NCBI RefSeq assembly: GCF_008017535.1
Contig: NZ_VRUA01000015.1
Coordinates: 30,766 to 94,765 of the forward strand
From: Ottowia flava
GTDB taxonomy: Bacteria; Pseudomonadota; Gammaproteobacteria; Burkholderiales; Burkholderiaceae_C
Direction: 5' to 3'
DNA length: 64,000 nt
The notes beneath the pieces were generated by a model. It saw nothing but the letters and a program-made list of their open reading frames with translations, was not told the origin of the DNA and did no database searches. Of this stretch, positions 8,918 through 18,103 are shown one piece after another. Positions within the stretch are counted from its first letter, which is position 1. Every line of letters starts with the position of its first letter. Made by a program: the position numbers and the translations under genes.

Positions 8918-9135
8918 GGCTGCGTGTTCATCCAGGGAGTGCTGAAGCAACCGGTTTGGCTTGACAACCTCCATCTTGCTTCGACATGCTCCTGGTCCCA
9001 AACAGGCACTCATCATGCCGGGCGCGCTGTTCCCAAACGGTTCGAAATCCTTGGATAGGGTCACTGACCATCTGCATCCCCATTCTGATCGCAGCCACCT
9101 CACGCGCTACGCCGGCCGCCATGCACAATCCCTGA
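8918..9135. other. Unassigned DNA upstream of the ureG fragment
   Basis: The missing 5' third of ureG should be here, but nothing matching it was seen. Short frames such as VSDPIQGFRTVWEQ on the minus strand are not recognised. This may be the scar of a deletion or insertion that truncated ureG. Confidence 0.4.
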
Positions 9136-10686
9136 ATGCCCTACCGCCTGGACCTGAACTGCACGCAACCGCTGTTCGACGTGGCGGCCACGCGCCGCTT
9201 GGAACAGGCGGCCATGGCGGCGCTGCCGGCAAACACGCTGATGCAGCGCGCAGGTCTGGCCGTGGCGCGGCTGGCGCTGGCCGTGGCGCCGCACGCGCGC
9301 ACGGTGTGGATCGCGTGCGGGCCGGGCAACAACGGCGGCGACGGGCTGGAGGCGGCCCTGCACCTGCAGCGCTGGGGGAAGGCGCCTTGGGTTACCTGGG
9401 CCGGCGACCCGGAGCGCGCGCCAGCAGACGCACGCGCGGCCTGGGCGCGGGCACAGGCGGCCGGTGTGCGGCTGGCCGATGCGCCGCCGCCTTTGTCGGC
9501 GCTGGGGCCGCAGGACTTGTGCGTGGACGCGCTGCTGGGCATTGGCGCGGCGCGGCCGGTAAGCGGACGGATGGCCGAGTGGCTGGCGCACATGGCGGCC
9601 AGCGCGGCGACGCGCCTGGCGGTCGATGTGCCGAGCGGATTGAACGCCGACACGGGCATATTCTCCGCACCGGATACTCCTGAAATCGTAGCTGTCTGCG
9701 CAAGCAGCACTAGGGCCATCGGCATTTTTGATTCATATTCTCGGCGCCACACGCTGAGCCTGCTAACGCTCAAACCCGGCCTGTTCACCGCCGACGGGCG
9801 AGACGCTTGCGGACATCTGTGGCACGACGACCTGGGCGTCGCTGCCGACGAAGCGCCAACGGCTTGGCTGAACGGCGCGCCGGCCGCCGCCGTGCGGCCG
9901 CACGCCAGCCACAAGGGCACGTTTGGCGACGTGGCGGTGATCGGCGGTGAAGTGGACGCCGCCGGTGGCATGGCGATGGCGGGCGCTGCCCTGCTGGCTG
10001 GCCGCGCGGCGCTGCACGCGGGCGCGGGGCGCGTTTACGACAGCCTGCTGAATCAGTCACCGCACGGTGCCGCGCCGCTGCTGGACGTGACGCAGCCCGA
10101 ATTGATGTTCCGCTGCGTCGAATTGCTGGACCTGCCGCACCTCACCGTCGTCTGCGGCTGTGGCGGCGGTGACGCAGTGGCGGGCGTGCTGCCGGCCGTG
10201 CTGGCGCAGGCCGCGCGCCTGGTGCTGGACGCCGATGGCCTGAACGCCGTGGCGGCCGACGCGGCCCTGCAGCGCGCGCTGCGCGAGCGGGCGGCGCACG
10301 CCCATCAACCCACCGTGCTGACCCCGCACCCGCTGGAGGCCGCGCGCCTGCTGGCCACCACCACCGCCGACGTGCAGCGCGACCGACTGGCGGCGGTGCA
10401 GGCCTTGGCCAAGCGCTTTGGCGCGGTGGTCGTGCTGAAGGGCAGCGGCAGCGTGATCGCCGCGCCGGGCACCGCGCCTCGCATCAACCCCACCGGCAAC
10501 GCGCGTCTGGCCACCGGCGGCACGGGCGACGTGCTGGCTGGCCTGGTCGGTGCGCGCTTGGCGGCGGGCGCGGACGCTTTCGGCGCCGCTTGCGCGGCCG
10601 TGTACCAGCACGGCGCGGTGGCGGATGCGTGGCCAGTGGGTCAGACCTTGACGGCCAGCGCGCTGGCGCAAGCGCTGAAGGCGTGA
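9136..10686 (+). CDS. nnr: Bifunctional NAD(P)H-hydrate epimerase / ADP-dependent dehydratase
   Basis: 516 residues. The N-terminal epimerase (YjeF_N) domain has CGPGNNGGDGL, the nucleotide loop, and DVPSGLNADTG. The C-terminal ribokinase-like dehydratase has HKGTFGDVAVIGG, LDADGLNA, LTPHPLEAARLL, VVLKGSGSVI and NPTGNARLATGGTGDVLAG. It repairs hydrated NADH and NADPH. Residues ~183-196, between the ADTG motif and HTLSLLTLKPGLFTA, are from repeat copy E; relatives as remembered join these motifs more directly. No clear Shine-Dalgarno precedes the ATG. Confidence 0.95.
   Translation: MPYRLDLNCTQPLFDVAATRRLEQAAMAALPANTLMQRAGLAVARLALAVAPHARTVWIACGPGNNGGDGLEAALHLQRWGKAPWVTWAGDPERAPADARAAWARAQAAGVRLADAPPPLSALGPQDLCVDALLGIGAARPVSGRMAEWLAHMAASAATRLAVDVPSGLNADTGIFSAPDTPEIVAVCASSTRAIGIFDSYSRRHTLSLLTLKPGLFTADGRDACGHLWHDDLGVAADEAPTAWLNGAPAAAVRPHASHKGTFGDVAVIGGEVDAAGGMAMAGAALLAGRAALHAGAGRVYDSLLNQSPHGAAPLLDVTQPELMFRCVELLDLPHLTVVCGCGGGDAVAGVLPAVLAQAARLVLDADGLNAVAADAALQRALRERAAHAHQPTVLTPHPLEAARLLATTTADVQRDRLAAVQALAKRFGAVVVLKGSGSVIAAPGTAPRINPTGNARLATGGTGDVLAGLVGARLAAGADAFGAACAAVYQHGAVADAWPVGQTLTASALAQALKA
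9682..9723 (+). repeat. Dispersed repeat, copy E (intragenic in nnr)
   Basis: Core CGTAGCTGTCTGCGCA, then CTAGGGCCATCGG. Translated as an in-frame insertion of about 14-20 residues inside the epimerase domain. Confidence 0.8.
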
Positions 10687-10726
10687 CGCGATGGCGGCAA
10701 GGCCGCCGCGGCCGCCTACCAGCCCA

Positions 10727-11491
10727 TCAACCGCGCCCGACGAAGGGCATCTTGGTCGCCATGACGGTGTGGAACAGCACGTTCACGTCCAGCGGCAAAT
10801 TGGCCATGTGCAGCACCGCCTGGCCGACCTGCGCCACGTCCATCATTGGCTCGACGGCGATCTCGCCATTGGCCTGCGGCACGCCCTTGGCCATGCGCGC
10901 GGCCAACTCGGTCATGGCGTTGCCGACGTCGATCTGGCCCACGGCGATGTCCCACCGGCGTCCGTCCAGCGCGGCGGTCTTGGTCAGGCCTTTGACCGCG
11001 TGCTTGGTCGCCGTGTAAGCGGCCGAGTTGGGCCGCGGCGTGGTGGCCGAGATGGAGCCGTTGTTGATGATGCGGCCACCCTGCGGCGTTTGCGCCTTCA
11101 TGGTGCGAAAGGCCTGCTGCAGGCAGAAGAACATGCCGTTCAGGTTGACGTCGACCACGCCCCGCCATTGCTCGGGCGTCCAGTCTTCAAACGGGCCGGG
11201 CGGGTTGTTGACGCCCGCGTTGTTGAACAGCAAATCGACCCGGCCAAAGCGCGCCACGGTCTGGTCGAACAGCGCTTTCACTTCGGCCGGCTGGCTGACG
11301 TCGGTCGGCACGGCCAACGCGCGGTCGCCCGCGCCGGATTCGGCCGCCACGGCCTGCAGCGGCTCGGCCCTGCGCCCGGCCAGGGCGACTTGCCAGCCGT
11401 CGTTCAGCAGAGCCAGCGCCGCCGCGCGGCCAATACCGCTGCCGGCGCCCGTCACGATGGCCACGCGGGCCGGGGGCGAAGTCGTGTTCAT
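10727..11491 (-). CDS. SDR-family oxidoreductase
   Basis: 254 residues, classical short-chain dehydrogenase length. TGAGSGIG binds the dinucleotide, NNAG follows near residue 95, and the catalytic Ser-Tyr-Lys set sits in [20 protein letters not shown]. The substrate is not predictable. The gene converges with nnr, with 40 bases between them. Repeat copy F lies immediately upstream of its start. Confidence 0.88.
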   Translation of the reverse strand: MNTTSPPARVAIVTGAGSGIGRAAALALLNDGWQVALAGRRAEPLQAVAAESGAGDRALAVPTDVSQPAEVKALFDQTVARFGRVDLLFNNAGVNNPPGPFEDWTPEQWRGVVDVNLNGMFFCLQQAFRTMKAQTPQGGRIINNGSISATTPRPNSAAYTATKHAVKGLTKTAALDGRRWDIAVGQIDVGNAMTELAARMAKGVPQANGEIAVEPMMDVAQVGQAVLHMANLPLDVNVLFHTVMATKMPFVGRG

Positions 11492-11509
11492 GAAACCCTC
11501 ATTTCAAGC

Positions 11510-11564
11510 AAAAACGGCCTGCAGCGCTACAACCACCTGCGCGACCAGCTACTCACTTCATAGC
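11510..11564 (-). repeat. Dispersed repeat, copy F (intergenic)
   Basis: On the minus strand: GCTATGAAGTGAGTAGCTGG, then TCGCGCAGGTGGTTGTAG, then CTGCAGGCC. It sits between rnr and the SDR gene. Confidence 0.8.
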
Positions 11565-11641
11565 GAAACGTGTCGCCATCCAAGCGACGCTGCAGCGGCC
11601 AGCGGCCCAGCGATGCACCGCACGGCGCGCGCCACCGTACC

Positions 11642-13960
11642 TTAACGGCGCGACTTGCGCGACTTGGCGCTGCCCTTCGCACTGGGCTTGCCAGCGCCGC
11701 CCTTGGCGCGCGCCGCGGCCTTCTTGACCGAGGCGCGCAAGGCGTCGATCGGCGACGGCGTGGGGCGCGAGCGGTCGTTGCCGCGCTCGGCATCGCGCGC
11801 CTTGCGGGCGGCGCGCTTGGCCGACTGCTTGGCGGGGGCGCCCCGTTCACCGGCGTTGCCGCCAGCGTTCTTGCCCTGGCCGGTGCGCGTGCCCAGCTCG
11901 TCGCCTTCGTTGACCAGGCGGAAGTCGATCTTGCGACCGTCCAGGTCGACACGGCTGACCTGCACGCGCACCTTGGTGCCGATGGCGTAGCGGATGCCGG
12001 TGCGTTCACCGCGCAGCTCCTGACGCACCTCGTCGAAGCGGAAGTACTCGCCGCCCAGTTCGGTGATGTGCACCAGGCCTTCGACGTACAGGTCGCCCAG
12101 CGTAACGAACAGGCCGAAGCTGGTCGCGGCCGACACGGTGCCGTTGAACTCTTCGCCCAGGTGCTCCTTCATGTACTTGCACTTAAGCCAGGCCTCGACG
12201 TCGCGGCTGGCCTCGTCGGCGCGGCGCTCGTTGGCGCTACAGTGCAGGCCTGCGGCTTCCCAGGCCAGCATCTCTTCGGACAGGCGCTTGGGCGGTTGGT
12301 CGTCGTCTTGGCGGCGCGCGGCGCTCTGCTTTTGCAAGCGGCGGCTGAGCTTCTCATGCGCCTCGCCGGGCGTCGGCAGCGCGGGCAGCTGGTACTTCTG
12401 CTTGCCCAGAATCGCCTTGATGACGCGGTGCACCAGCAAATCGGGGTAGCGCCTGATCGGGCTGGTGAAATGCGTGTAGGCCTCGTAGCCCAGGCCGAAG
12501 TGGCCGCTGTTGACGGGCGTGTAGATCGCCTGGCTCATCGAGCGCAGCAGCATCATGTGGATCTGCTCGGCGTCGGGCCGGTCCTTGGTGGCGTCGGCGA
12601 TGCGCTGGAATTCGCCCGGGTGCGGATCGTCACTGATCGACAGGCCCAGGCCCAGCACCTTCAGGTAGGCACGCAGGATGTCCTGCTTTTCGGGCGTGGG
12701 GCCTTCGTGCACGCGGTACAGGCCCGGGTGCTTGCTGCCCAGGATGAAGTCGGCGCTGCAGGTGTTCGCGGCCAACATGCATTCCTCGATCAGGCGGTGC
12801 GCGTCGTTGCGGGTGCGCGGTTCGATGCGTTCGATGCGGCCGGACTCATCACAGACGATCTGCGTTTCCACGGTGTCGAAGTCCACCGCGCCGCGTGCGT
12901 GGCGCGCCTTGAGCAACGCGCTGAAGACGTCGTGCAGGTTCAGCAAATCCTGCACGCGGTCCTTGCGGCGCGCCGCTTCGGGGCCGCGCGTGTTGGCCAG
13001 GATGGCGGCGACTTCGGTGTAGGTGAAGCGCGCGTGGCTGTGCATCACCGCCGGGTAAAACTGGTAGGCGTGCACGTCGCCCTTGGCGGTGATCAGCATG
13101 TCGCACACCATGCACAGGCGGTCGACGTCGGGGTTGAGCGAGCACAGGCCGTTGCTCAGCTTCTCGGGCAGCATGGGGATCACGCGGCGCGGGAAGTAGA
13201 CGCTGGTGGCGCGGTCGTACGCATCGATGTCGATCGGGCTGCCGGTCTTGACGTAGTGGCTGACGTCCGCAATGGCCACCAGCACGCGCCAGCCATTGGG
13301 CTTCTTGCCGCGGCCGGTGACGACGGCGGGCTCGCAGTACACGGCGTCGTCAAAGTCGCGCGCGTCTTCACCGTCGATGGTGCACAGCGGCACATCGGTC
13401 AGGTCGATGCGGCCGCCCCAGTCGCCCTTTTGCACGGTGTCGGGCAAGGCGCGCGCCTCGGCCAGCGCGCCGGGCGAGAACTCGTGCGGCACGCCGTACT
13501 TGCGCACGGCGATCTCGATCTCCATGCCGGGGTCGTCGATGTCGCCCAGCACTTCGCGCACGCGGCCGGTGGGCTGGCCGTACAGCGCGGGCGGCTCGGT
13601 CAATTCGACGACGACCACCTGCCCCGTCTTGGCCGCGCCGATGCCCGCCTTGGGAATCAGCACGTCCTGCCCATAGCGCTTGTCTTCGGGCGCCACCAGC
13701 CAGATGCCGCCCTCGTTCAGCAGGCGGCCGATGATCGGGTGCGGCGGGCGTTCCACGATCTCCACCACGCGGCCTTCAGGGCGCCCGCGGCGGTCGTAAC
13801 GCACCACGCGCACCTTCACGCGGTCGCGGTGCAGCACCGCGCGCATCTCGTTGGGCGGCAGGTACAAATCGGGCGAACCATCGTCGGGCGTCACGAAACC
13901 GTGCCCGTCCCGATGGCCTTGAACCACTCCCTCAATTTCTTCTAACAACGTATTGCTCAT
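11642..13960 (-). CDS. rnr: Ribonuclease R
   Basis: 772 residues, within the family's usual 730-815. Cold-shock-like N-terminal domains (GHRDGHGFVTPDD) are followed by the RNB catalytic domain, whose metal site is in TIDGEDARDFDDAVY, with HYVKTGSPID and HFTSPIRRYPDLLVHR further on. An S1 domain and a long Lys/Arg/Ala-rich tail that helps RNA binding complete it. It is a 3'-5' exoribonuclease that degrades structured RNA and takes part in rRNA and tmRNA quality control. It ends about 80 bases from repeat copy F. Confidence 0.96.
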   Translation of the reverse strand: MSNTLLEEIEGVVQGHRDGHGFVTPDDGSPDLYLPPNEMRAVLHRDRVKVRVVRYDRRGRPEGRVVEIVERPPHPIIGRLLNEGGIWLVAPEDKRYGQDVLIPKAGIGAAKTGQVVVVELTEPPALYGQPTGRVREVLGDIDDPGMEIEIAVRKYGVPHEFSPGALAEARALPDTVQKGDWGGRIDLTDVPLCTIDGEDARDFDDAVYCEPAVVTGRGKKPNGWRVLVAIADVSHYVKTGSPIDIDAYDRATSVYFPRRVIPMLPEKLSNGLCSLNPDVDRLCMVCDMLITAKGDVHAYQFYPAVMHSHARFTYTEVAAILANTRGPEAARRKDRVQDLLNLHDVFSALLKARHARGAVDFDTVETQIVCDESGRIERIEPRTRNDAHRLIEECMLAANTCSADFILGSKHPGLYRVHEGPTPEKQDILRAYLKVLGLGLSISDDPHPGEFQRIADATKDRPDAEQIHMMLLRSMSQAIYTPVNSGHFGLGYEAYTHFTSPIRRYPDLLVHRVIKAILGKQKYQLPALPTPGEAHEKLSRRLQKQSAARRQDDDQPPKRLSEEMLAWEAAGLHCSANERRADEASRDVEAWLKCKYMKEHLGEEFNGTVSAATSFGLFVTLGDLYVEGLVHITELGGEYFRFDEVRQELRGERTGIRYAIGTKVRVQVSRVDLDGRKIDFRLVNEGDELGTRTGQGKNAGGNAGERGAPAKQSAKRAARKARDAERGNDRSRPTPSPIDALRASVKKAAARAKGGAGKPSAKGSAKSRKSRR

Positions 13961-13996
13961 ATGGATTTTTTTGGTATAGAATCTCGGATTCCTGAT

Positions 13997-14081
<85 letters not shown>

Positions 14082-14091
14082 AAATTTGATG

Positions 14092-14123
14092 AGGGTCTGC
14101 ACTGCAAGGTGCAGACCCTTTTT
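14092..14123 (+). terminator. Intrinsic terminator after tRNA-Leu
   Basis: Perfect 10-bp stem (GGGTCTGCAC / GTGCAGACCC), six-base loop, then five T residues. Confidence 0.9.
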
Positions 14124-14130
14124 CAATGCT

Positions 14131-14166
14131 GCCGCCTTGTTCTGACGAACGGGGCGGCTTTTTTTT
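14131..14166 (+). terminator. Second intrinsic terminator in tandem
   Basis: 12-bp stem GCCGCCTTGTTC / GAACGGGGCGGC with two G-T pairs and a TGAC loop, followed by eight T residues. It backs up the first terminator. Confidence 0.88.
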
Positions 14167-14502
14167 GCCACGCGCGGCGACGTCGGCAGCGACAACACAG
14201 ACAGGCAAATGGTGGCGCTGCGGCGCCAAACAAGAGCGGCGCCCCAACCGCAGGGTATGTTCAAGCCGCGGCCGGACAACGTGGTCATGCAGCGCACGGC
14301 GGCGGGGCGGTCATCGGTGGACGCATGCCGACAAGGGTACACGATCGCGTTGGGCGCCTCGAAAAAGATAGCGCCGGGCCAGCGCGCTGAAAATGTCGAG
14401 CGATTGGCGTGTGCGCGCGCCCGTCGAGCGCACATTGGGGTGTCGGCGCTGCGCGTCCGCGGTATCCGCGCAGCGCAGTCTGGCGATAAACGCGCGCGCG
14501 CC
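14167..14502. other. Intergenic region between tRNA-Leu terminators and the rimO 3' end
   Basis: 336 bases after the tandem terminators. No credible coding frame, repeat copy or RNA structure was recognised. Confidence 0.4.
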
Positions 14503-15924
14503 TCAGATCGGCACCGCCACCAGGTCGTGCCCTTGCGTGCCGACGATGCGCGCACGGGTGAATTCGCCTACCTTCATTTGCTTGCTGAGCTTTTCGGGCG
14601 GCAGCAGCTGCACCACGCCGTCGATCTCCGGTGCGTCGGCGTAGCTGCGCCCGACTCCGCCCTTGCGGCCCTGGGCCGGTGCCGAATCGACCAGCACCTG
14701 CATCGTCGCGCCGACACGATCGCGCAGCTTGGCGGTGGACACGGCTTCGGCCACTTCCATGAAGCGGGCGCGGCGCTCTTCGCGCAGCTCGGCCGGCAAC
14801 ATGCCGGGCAAGTCGTTCGCGGTGGCGCCTTCAACGGGCGAATAGGCGAAGCAGCCGGCGCGGTCGATGCGGGCTTCGCGCACGAAGTCGAGCAGGTGCT
14901 CAAACTCGGCTTCGGTCTCGCCCGGAAAGCCGGCGATGAAGGTAGAGCGCACGACCAGCTCAGGGCAGATCTCGCGCCAGCGCGCCAGGCGCTCCAGGTT
15001 TTTCTCGCCGCTGGCCGGGCGCTTCATGCGGCGCAGCACGTCGGGGTGGCTGTGCTGAAAGGGCACGTCCAGGTAAGGCAGCACACGGCCTTCGGCCATC
15101 AACGGCAGGATCTCGTCGACGTGCGGGTACGGGTAAACGTAGTGCAGACGCACCCAGGCGCCGTGCGGCTCGGCCAGCTCGGACAGCGCTTGCACCAATT
15201 CGAGCATGCGCGTCTTGACCGGGCGACCGTCCCAGAAGCCGGTGCGGTACTTCACGTCGACGCCGTAGGCCGAGGTGTCCTGGCTGATCACCAGCAGCTC
15301 TTTCACGCCGCCTTCAAACAGCGCGCGCGCCTCCTTCAGCACATCGCCGATCGGGCGGCTGACCAGGTCGCCGCGCATCGACGGGATGATGCAGAAGGTG
15401 CAGCGGTGGTTGCAGCCCTCGCTGATCTTCAAATAAGCGTAGTGGCGCGGCGTGAGCTTCAGGCCCGCTTCGCCAAAGGCGCCAGGCACCAGGTCGATGA
15501 AGGGGTCGTGCGGCTTGGGCAGGTGCTGGTGCACCGCGTCCATCACCTCCTGCGTGGCGTGCGGGCCGGTGACGGCCAGAACGGACGGGTGCAGGCTGCG
15601 CACCAGATTTTCATCGTCTTTTTGTCGTTCCGCCCTAGAACCATCAGCGCGACCAGCTATCGTTTTTGCACCAAGGCAACCGGTGACAATGACTTTGCCG
15701 TTGACCGACAAGGCCTCGCCGATGGTGTCCAGGCTTTCCTTGACGGCCTCGTCGATGAAGCCGCAGGTGTTGACGATGACGAGGTCAGCGCCTTCAAAGG
15801 TCTTGCTGGTGGCGTAGCCCTCGGCCGACAACTGGGTCAGGATCAGTTCGGAGTCGGTCAGCGCTTTCGGGCAGCCCAGGCTGACAAATCCGATGCGCGG
15901 GGCCGGCGTGGTGGTTTCACTCAT
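14503..15924 (-). CDS. rimO: Ribosomal protein S12 methylthiotransferase RimO
   Basis: 473 residues. The N-terminal MTTase domain has [19 protein letters not shown] and GCLGAK; the radical-SAM motif is [18 protein letters not shown] and a C-terminal TRAM domain follow. It methylthiolates the conserved aspartate of ribosomal protein S12. Residues ~86-101 (between GCLGAK and DENLV) are repeat copy G, placing an Arg/Asp-rich insertion between the MTTase and radical-SAM domains where relatives as remembered have a short loop. Confidence 0.96.
   Translation of the reverse strand: MSETTTPAPRIGFVSLGCPKALTDSELILTQLSAEGYATSKTFEGADLVIVNTCGFIDEAVKESLDTIGEALSVNGKVIVTGCLGAKTIAGRADGSRAERQKDDENLVRSLHPSVLAVTGPHATQEVMDAVHQHLPKPHDPFIDLVPGAFGEAGLKLTPRHYAYLKISEGCNHRCTFCIIPSMRGDLVSRPIGDVLKEARALFEGGVKELLVISQDTSAYGVDVKYRTGFWDGRPVKTRMLELVQALSELAEPHGAWVRLHYVYPYPHVDEILPLMAEGRVLPYLDVPFQHSHPDVLRRMKRPASGEKNLERLARWREICPELVVRSTFIAGFPGETEAEFEHLLDFVREARIDRAGCFAYSPVEGATANDLPGMLPAELREERRARFMEVAEAVSTAKLRDRVGATMQVLVDSAPAQGRKGGVGRSYADAPEIDGVVQLLPPEKLSKQMKVGEFTRARIVGTQGHDLVAVPI
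15620..15667 (-). repeat. Dispersed repeat, copy G (intragenic in rimO)
   Basis: On the minus strand: ACGATAGCTGGTCGCGC, then GGTTCTAGGGCGG. Translated as an insertion between the first two RimO domains. Confidence 0.8.
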
Positions 15925-15975
15925 CCCGCGATTGTCGCAGCCTGGGCCCCGCTGCGCTGCCGCTGGTGCGAGTCT

Positions 15976-16590
15976 TCAGCGCTTGAGGCCGAAGGCGCCC
16001 CACATCTGCTCGGTCTGCTTGGTCATTTGCTCCTGCATCTGCAGGAACATGTTCTTGGACTGTTCGAGGTAATTGCCCATCACGCCCTGCATCAGCGGCG
16101 ACTGCATGCGCATGAACTGCGACCACAGTTCGGGTGACAGGCCTTGCGACTGTTCGGACAGCTTGGCCTGGATCTCGATGAAGGACTGGATGTTCTTTTC
16201 GAGGTACGAGCCCATGAAGCCCTGCAGCGCGTGGCCGTAGAAGCGGATGATGCTGGACAACATGGTCTCGGTGAACATCGGCGCGCCGCCGGCTTCTTCT
16301 TCCAGGATGATCTGCAGCAGGATGCTGCGCGTGAGGTCTTCGCCGCTCTTGGCGTCGCGCACCACGAAGAGTTCGCGGTCCATCACCAACTGGCGCACCT
16401 GGGCCAAGGTGATGTAGCTGGAGCTGGCGGTGTCGTACAGGCGCCGGTTGGGGTATTTCTTGATGACGCGCAAGCCGTCGTCGGCTGGCTGCGCGGGAGG
16501 CTTGGAAGCCTTGCCGCTTTTTGGGTTCGGCGCGGCGGCAGGGGAGGAACTACGGCTCATCTGGGGGCGTCGTGCTGCATTGCGATTCAT
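15976..16590 (-). CDS. phaR: Polyhydroxyalkanoate synthesis repressor PhaR
   Basis: 204 residues. A Pro/Ala/Lys-rich N-terminal tail precedes the DNA-binding PHB/PHA accumulation domain beginning VIKKYPNRRLYDTASSSYITL, and the C-terminal half contains the PHB-binding repeats around FMGSYLEKNIQSF and GVMGNYLEQSKNMF. PhaR senses PHB and controls phasin and synthase genes, implying polymer storage in this organism. No pha genes are in the window. Starts at 16590 or 16560 are possible; neither has a strong ribosome site. Confidence 0.93.
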   Translation of the reverse strand: MNRNAARRPQMSRSSSPAAAPNPKSGKASKPPAQPADDGLRVIKKYPNRRLYDTASSSYITLAQVRQLVMDRELFVVRDAKSGEDLTRSILLQIILEEEAGGAPMFTETMLSSIIRFYGHALQGFMGSYLEKNIQSFIEIQAKLSEQSQGLSPELWSQFMRMQSPLMQGVMGNYLEQSKNMFLQMQEQMTKQTEQMWGAFGLKR

Positions 16591-16789
16591 TCTAGACGGC
16601 CAACCCCAGCCGCCTCGCCATGGCTAACCCTGATGTTAAAAGTGCTGAAAGTACGCGCAGTTGCGTGATTTTCAGTTGCGATGAGGCGCCCCAGCAAGGT
16701 AGGTCAACGCCCCGACAGCCTCGCCGCTTGCTGCGCCGCACACGGTCGCAGCCTTCCGGCGAGGGCTCGCCCAGCGACCGGGCCATCGC

Positions 16790-17986
16790 TCAACCGCCGT
16801 ACAGCCAAGGGACGTCGAGCAGCCGCTCGCCGAGCAGGCGCATGGAGGCATCTCTGCCCACGCGCACCAGACCCGTGGAATGAAAGATCTGACCGTTGCG
16901 CCAGGCCCGCGCCTGAACACGGGCCACGCGCTGCCAGCGCGCGAGGGCGTAGCGCTGCAAGCGGGTCGGTACGTCGACCGCATCGATGCCGATCGCACGC
17001 GCGAGTTCGGCTGCATCCTCGATCGCCATGCCCGCCCCCTGCGCCAGGAACGGCACCATCGGATGCGCCGCATCGCCCAGTAAAACCGCGCGCCCGCGCA
17101 CCAACTGGTTGGTTGCCCTCACTGGTGGTCTGCCCGCCAGCGCCCACAGGCGCCAGACATAGGGATTCACGCTCGCCTCTGGCGCGGCATCGATCAGCGC
17201 CCGCAGAGGCGCACACAGAGGGCCCAAGGCACGCGCCAGGTCGGCAGCGTGGCCGCCGTGGTCCCAGTCCTGCGCATTGGCAGGCGGCGACCCCAGCACA
17301 ATGGCCACCACGTTCACCCACGCGCCACCGCGCACTGGGTACTGCACCACATGCAAACGAGGGCCAAGCCAGGCGGTCACCTCGTTGCCGCGCAGGCCGG
17401 CCGGCAAGGCGTCGCTGCGCAGCATGGCGCGGTAGGCCAGATGGCCTGTCAGGCGCGGCGGTCCATCGTGCAGCAACTGCTCGCGCACAGCGCTCCAGAC
17501 GCCGTCGGCACCCACCAGTACGTCGCCCTCGACATCGACGCCACGCGAGGTGCGCAGGGTCACTGCGTCTGCGTCGACGGCGCAGCGGACAACTGCATGG
17601 TCCAGGCACAGATGCACACGCTCCTGCTGCAAGAGAGCACGCGTCAGCACCTCGTGCAGATCGGCGCGATGGACCGTGGCGTAAGGCGCGCCATAGCGCG
17701 CCGCCATGCGCGCGCCCAGCGCCAAGCGACCCAACTCAGCCCCGCTTGCCGCGTCGCGCACCCGCAGGGCTTCAGGGAAGGCGGCCACGCCCTTCAGCGC
17801 ATCGCCCAAACCCCACTGAATCAGCACCCGAGTGGCATTGGGGCCAAGCTGAATACCCGCCCCGACCTCGCTGAACACAGGAGCGCGCTCGTAAAGGCGC
17901 ACCTCGCAACCGGCGCGCGCCGTGGCCAGCGCTGCCGCAACCCCGCCAATGCCGCCTCCCGCGACCAATACCTCCAACGCACTCAT
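16790..17986 (-). CDS. FAD-dependent aromatic-ring monooxygenase (salicylate hydroxylase type)
   Basis: 398 residues. The Rossmann motif GGGIGGVAAALATARAG is at the N-terminus, then VGAGIQLGPNATRVL, the DG-type motif LVGADGVWSAVRE, and GDAAHPMVPFLAQGAGMAIED, which binds the FAD ribityl chain. These place it among group A flavin monooxygenases that hydroxylate aromatic acids such as salicylate or 3-hydroxybenzoate. The exact substrate is unknown and no ring-cleavage gene is adjacent. It stands alone on the minus strand between phaR and acnA. Confidence 0.9.
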   Translation of the reverse strand: MSALEVLVAGGGIGGVAAALATARAGCEVRLYERAPVFSEVGAGIQLGPNATRVLIQWGLGDALKGVAAFPEALRVRDAASGAELGRLALGARMAARYGAPYATVHRADLHEVLTRALLQQERVHLCLDHAVVRCAVDADAVTLRTSRGVDVEGDVLVGADGVWSAVREQLLHDGPPRLTGHLAYRAMLRSDALPAGLRGNEVTAWLGPRLHVVQYPVRGGAWVNVVAIVLGSPPANAQDWDHGGHAADLARALGPLCAPLRALIDAAPEASVNPYVWRLWALAGRPPVRATNQLVRGRAVLLGDAAHPMVPFLAQGAGMAIEDAAELARAIGIDAVDVPTRLQRYALARWQRVARVQARAWRNGQIFHSTGLVRVGRDASMRLLGERLLDVPWLYGG

Positions 17987-18044
17987 GCGCCGATTGTGCC
18001 GCCTGAACCACCGCGGCTGCGGTGCGCCATGGCGTCAGACATAA

Positions 18045-18077
18045 GAAAAACCCCGGCAGCGCATGCGCTGCCGGGGC
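18045..18077 (-). terminator. Intrinsic terminator of acnA
   Basis: A perfect 26-base GC-rich palindrome (18051-18076, arms beginning CCCCGGCAGCGC) followed on the minus strand by five T residues, 27 bases after the acnA stop. Confidence 0.92.
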
Positions 18078-18103
18078 ATAGGCAAGGCGTGCCCGATGGC
18101 CCG

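Noticed and set aside
11570..13945. Plus-strand 791-codon frame opposite rnr
   Set aside because: Antisense shadow of RNase R.
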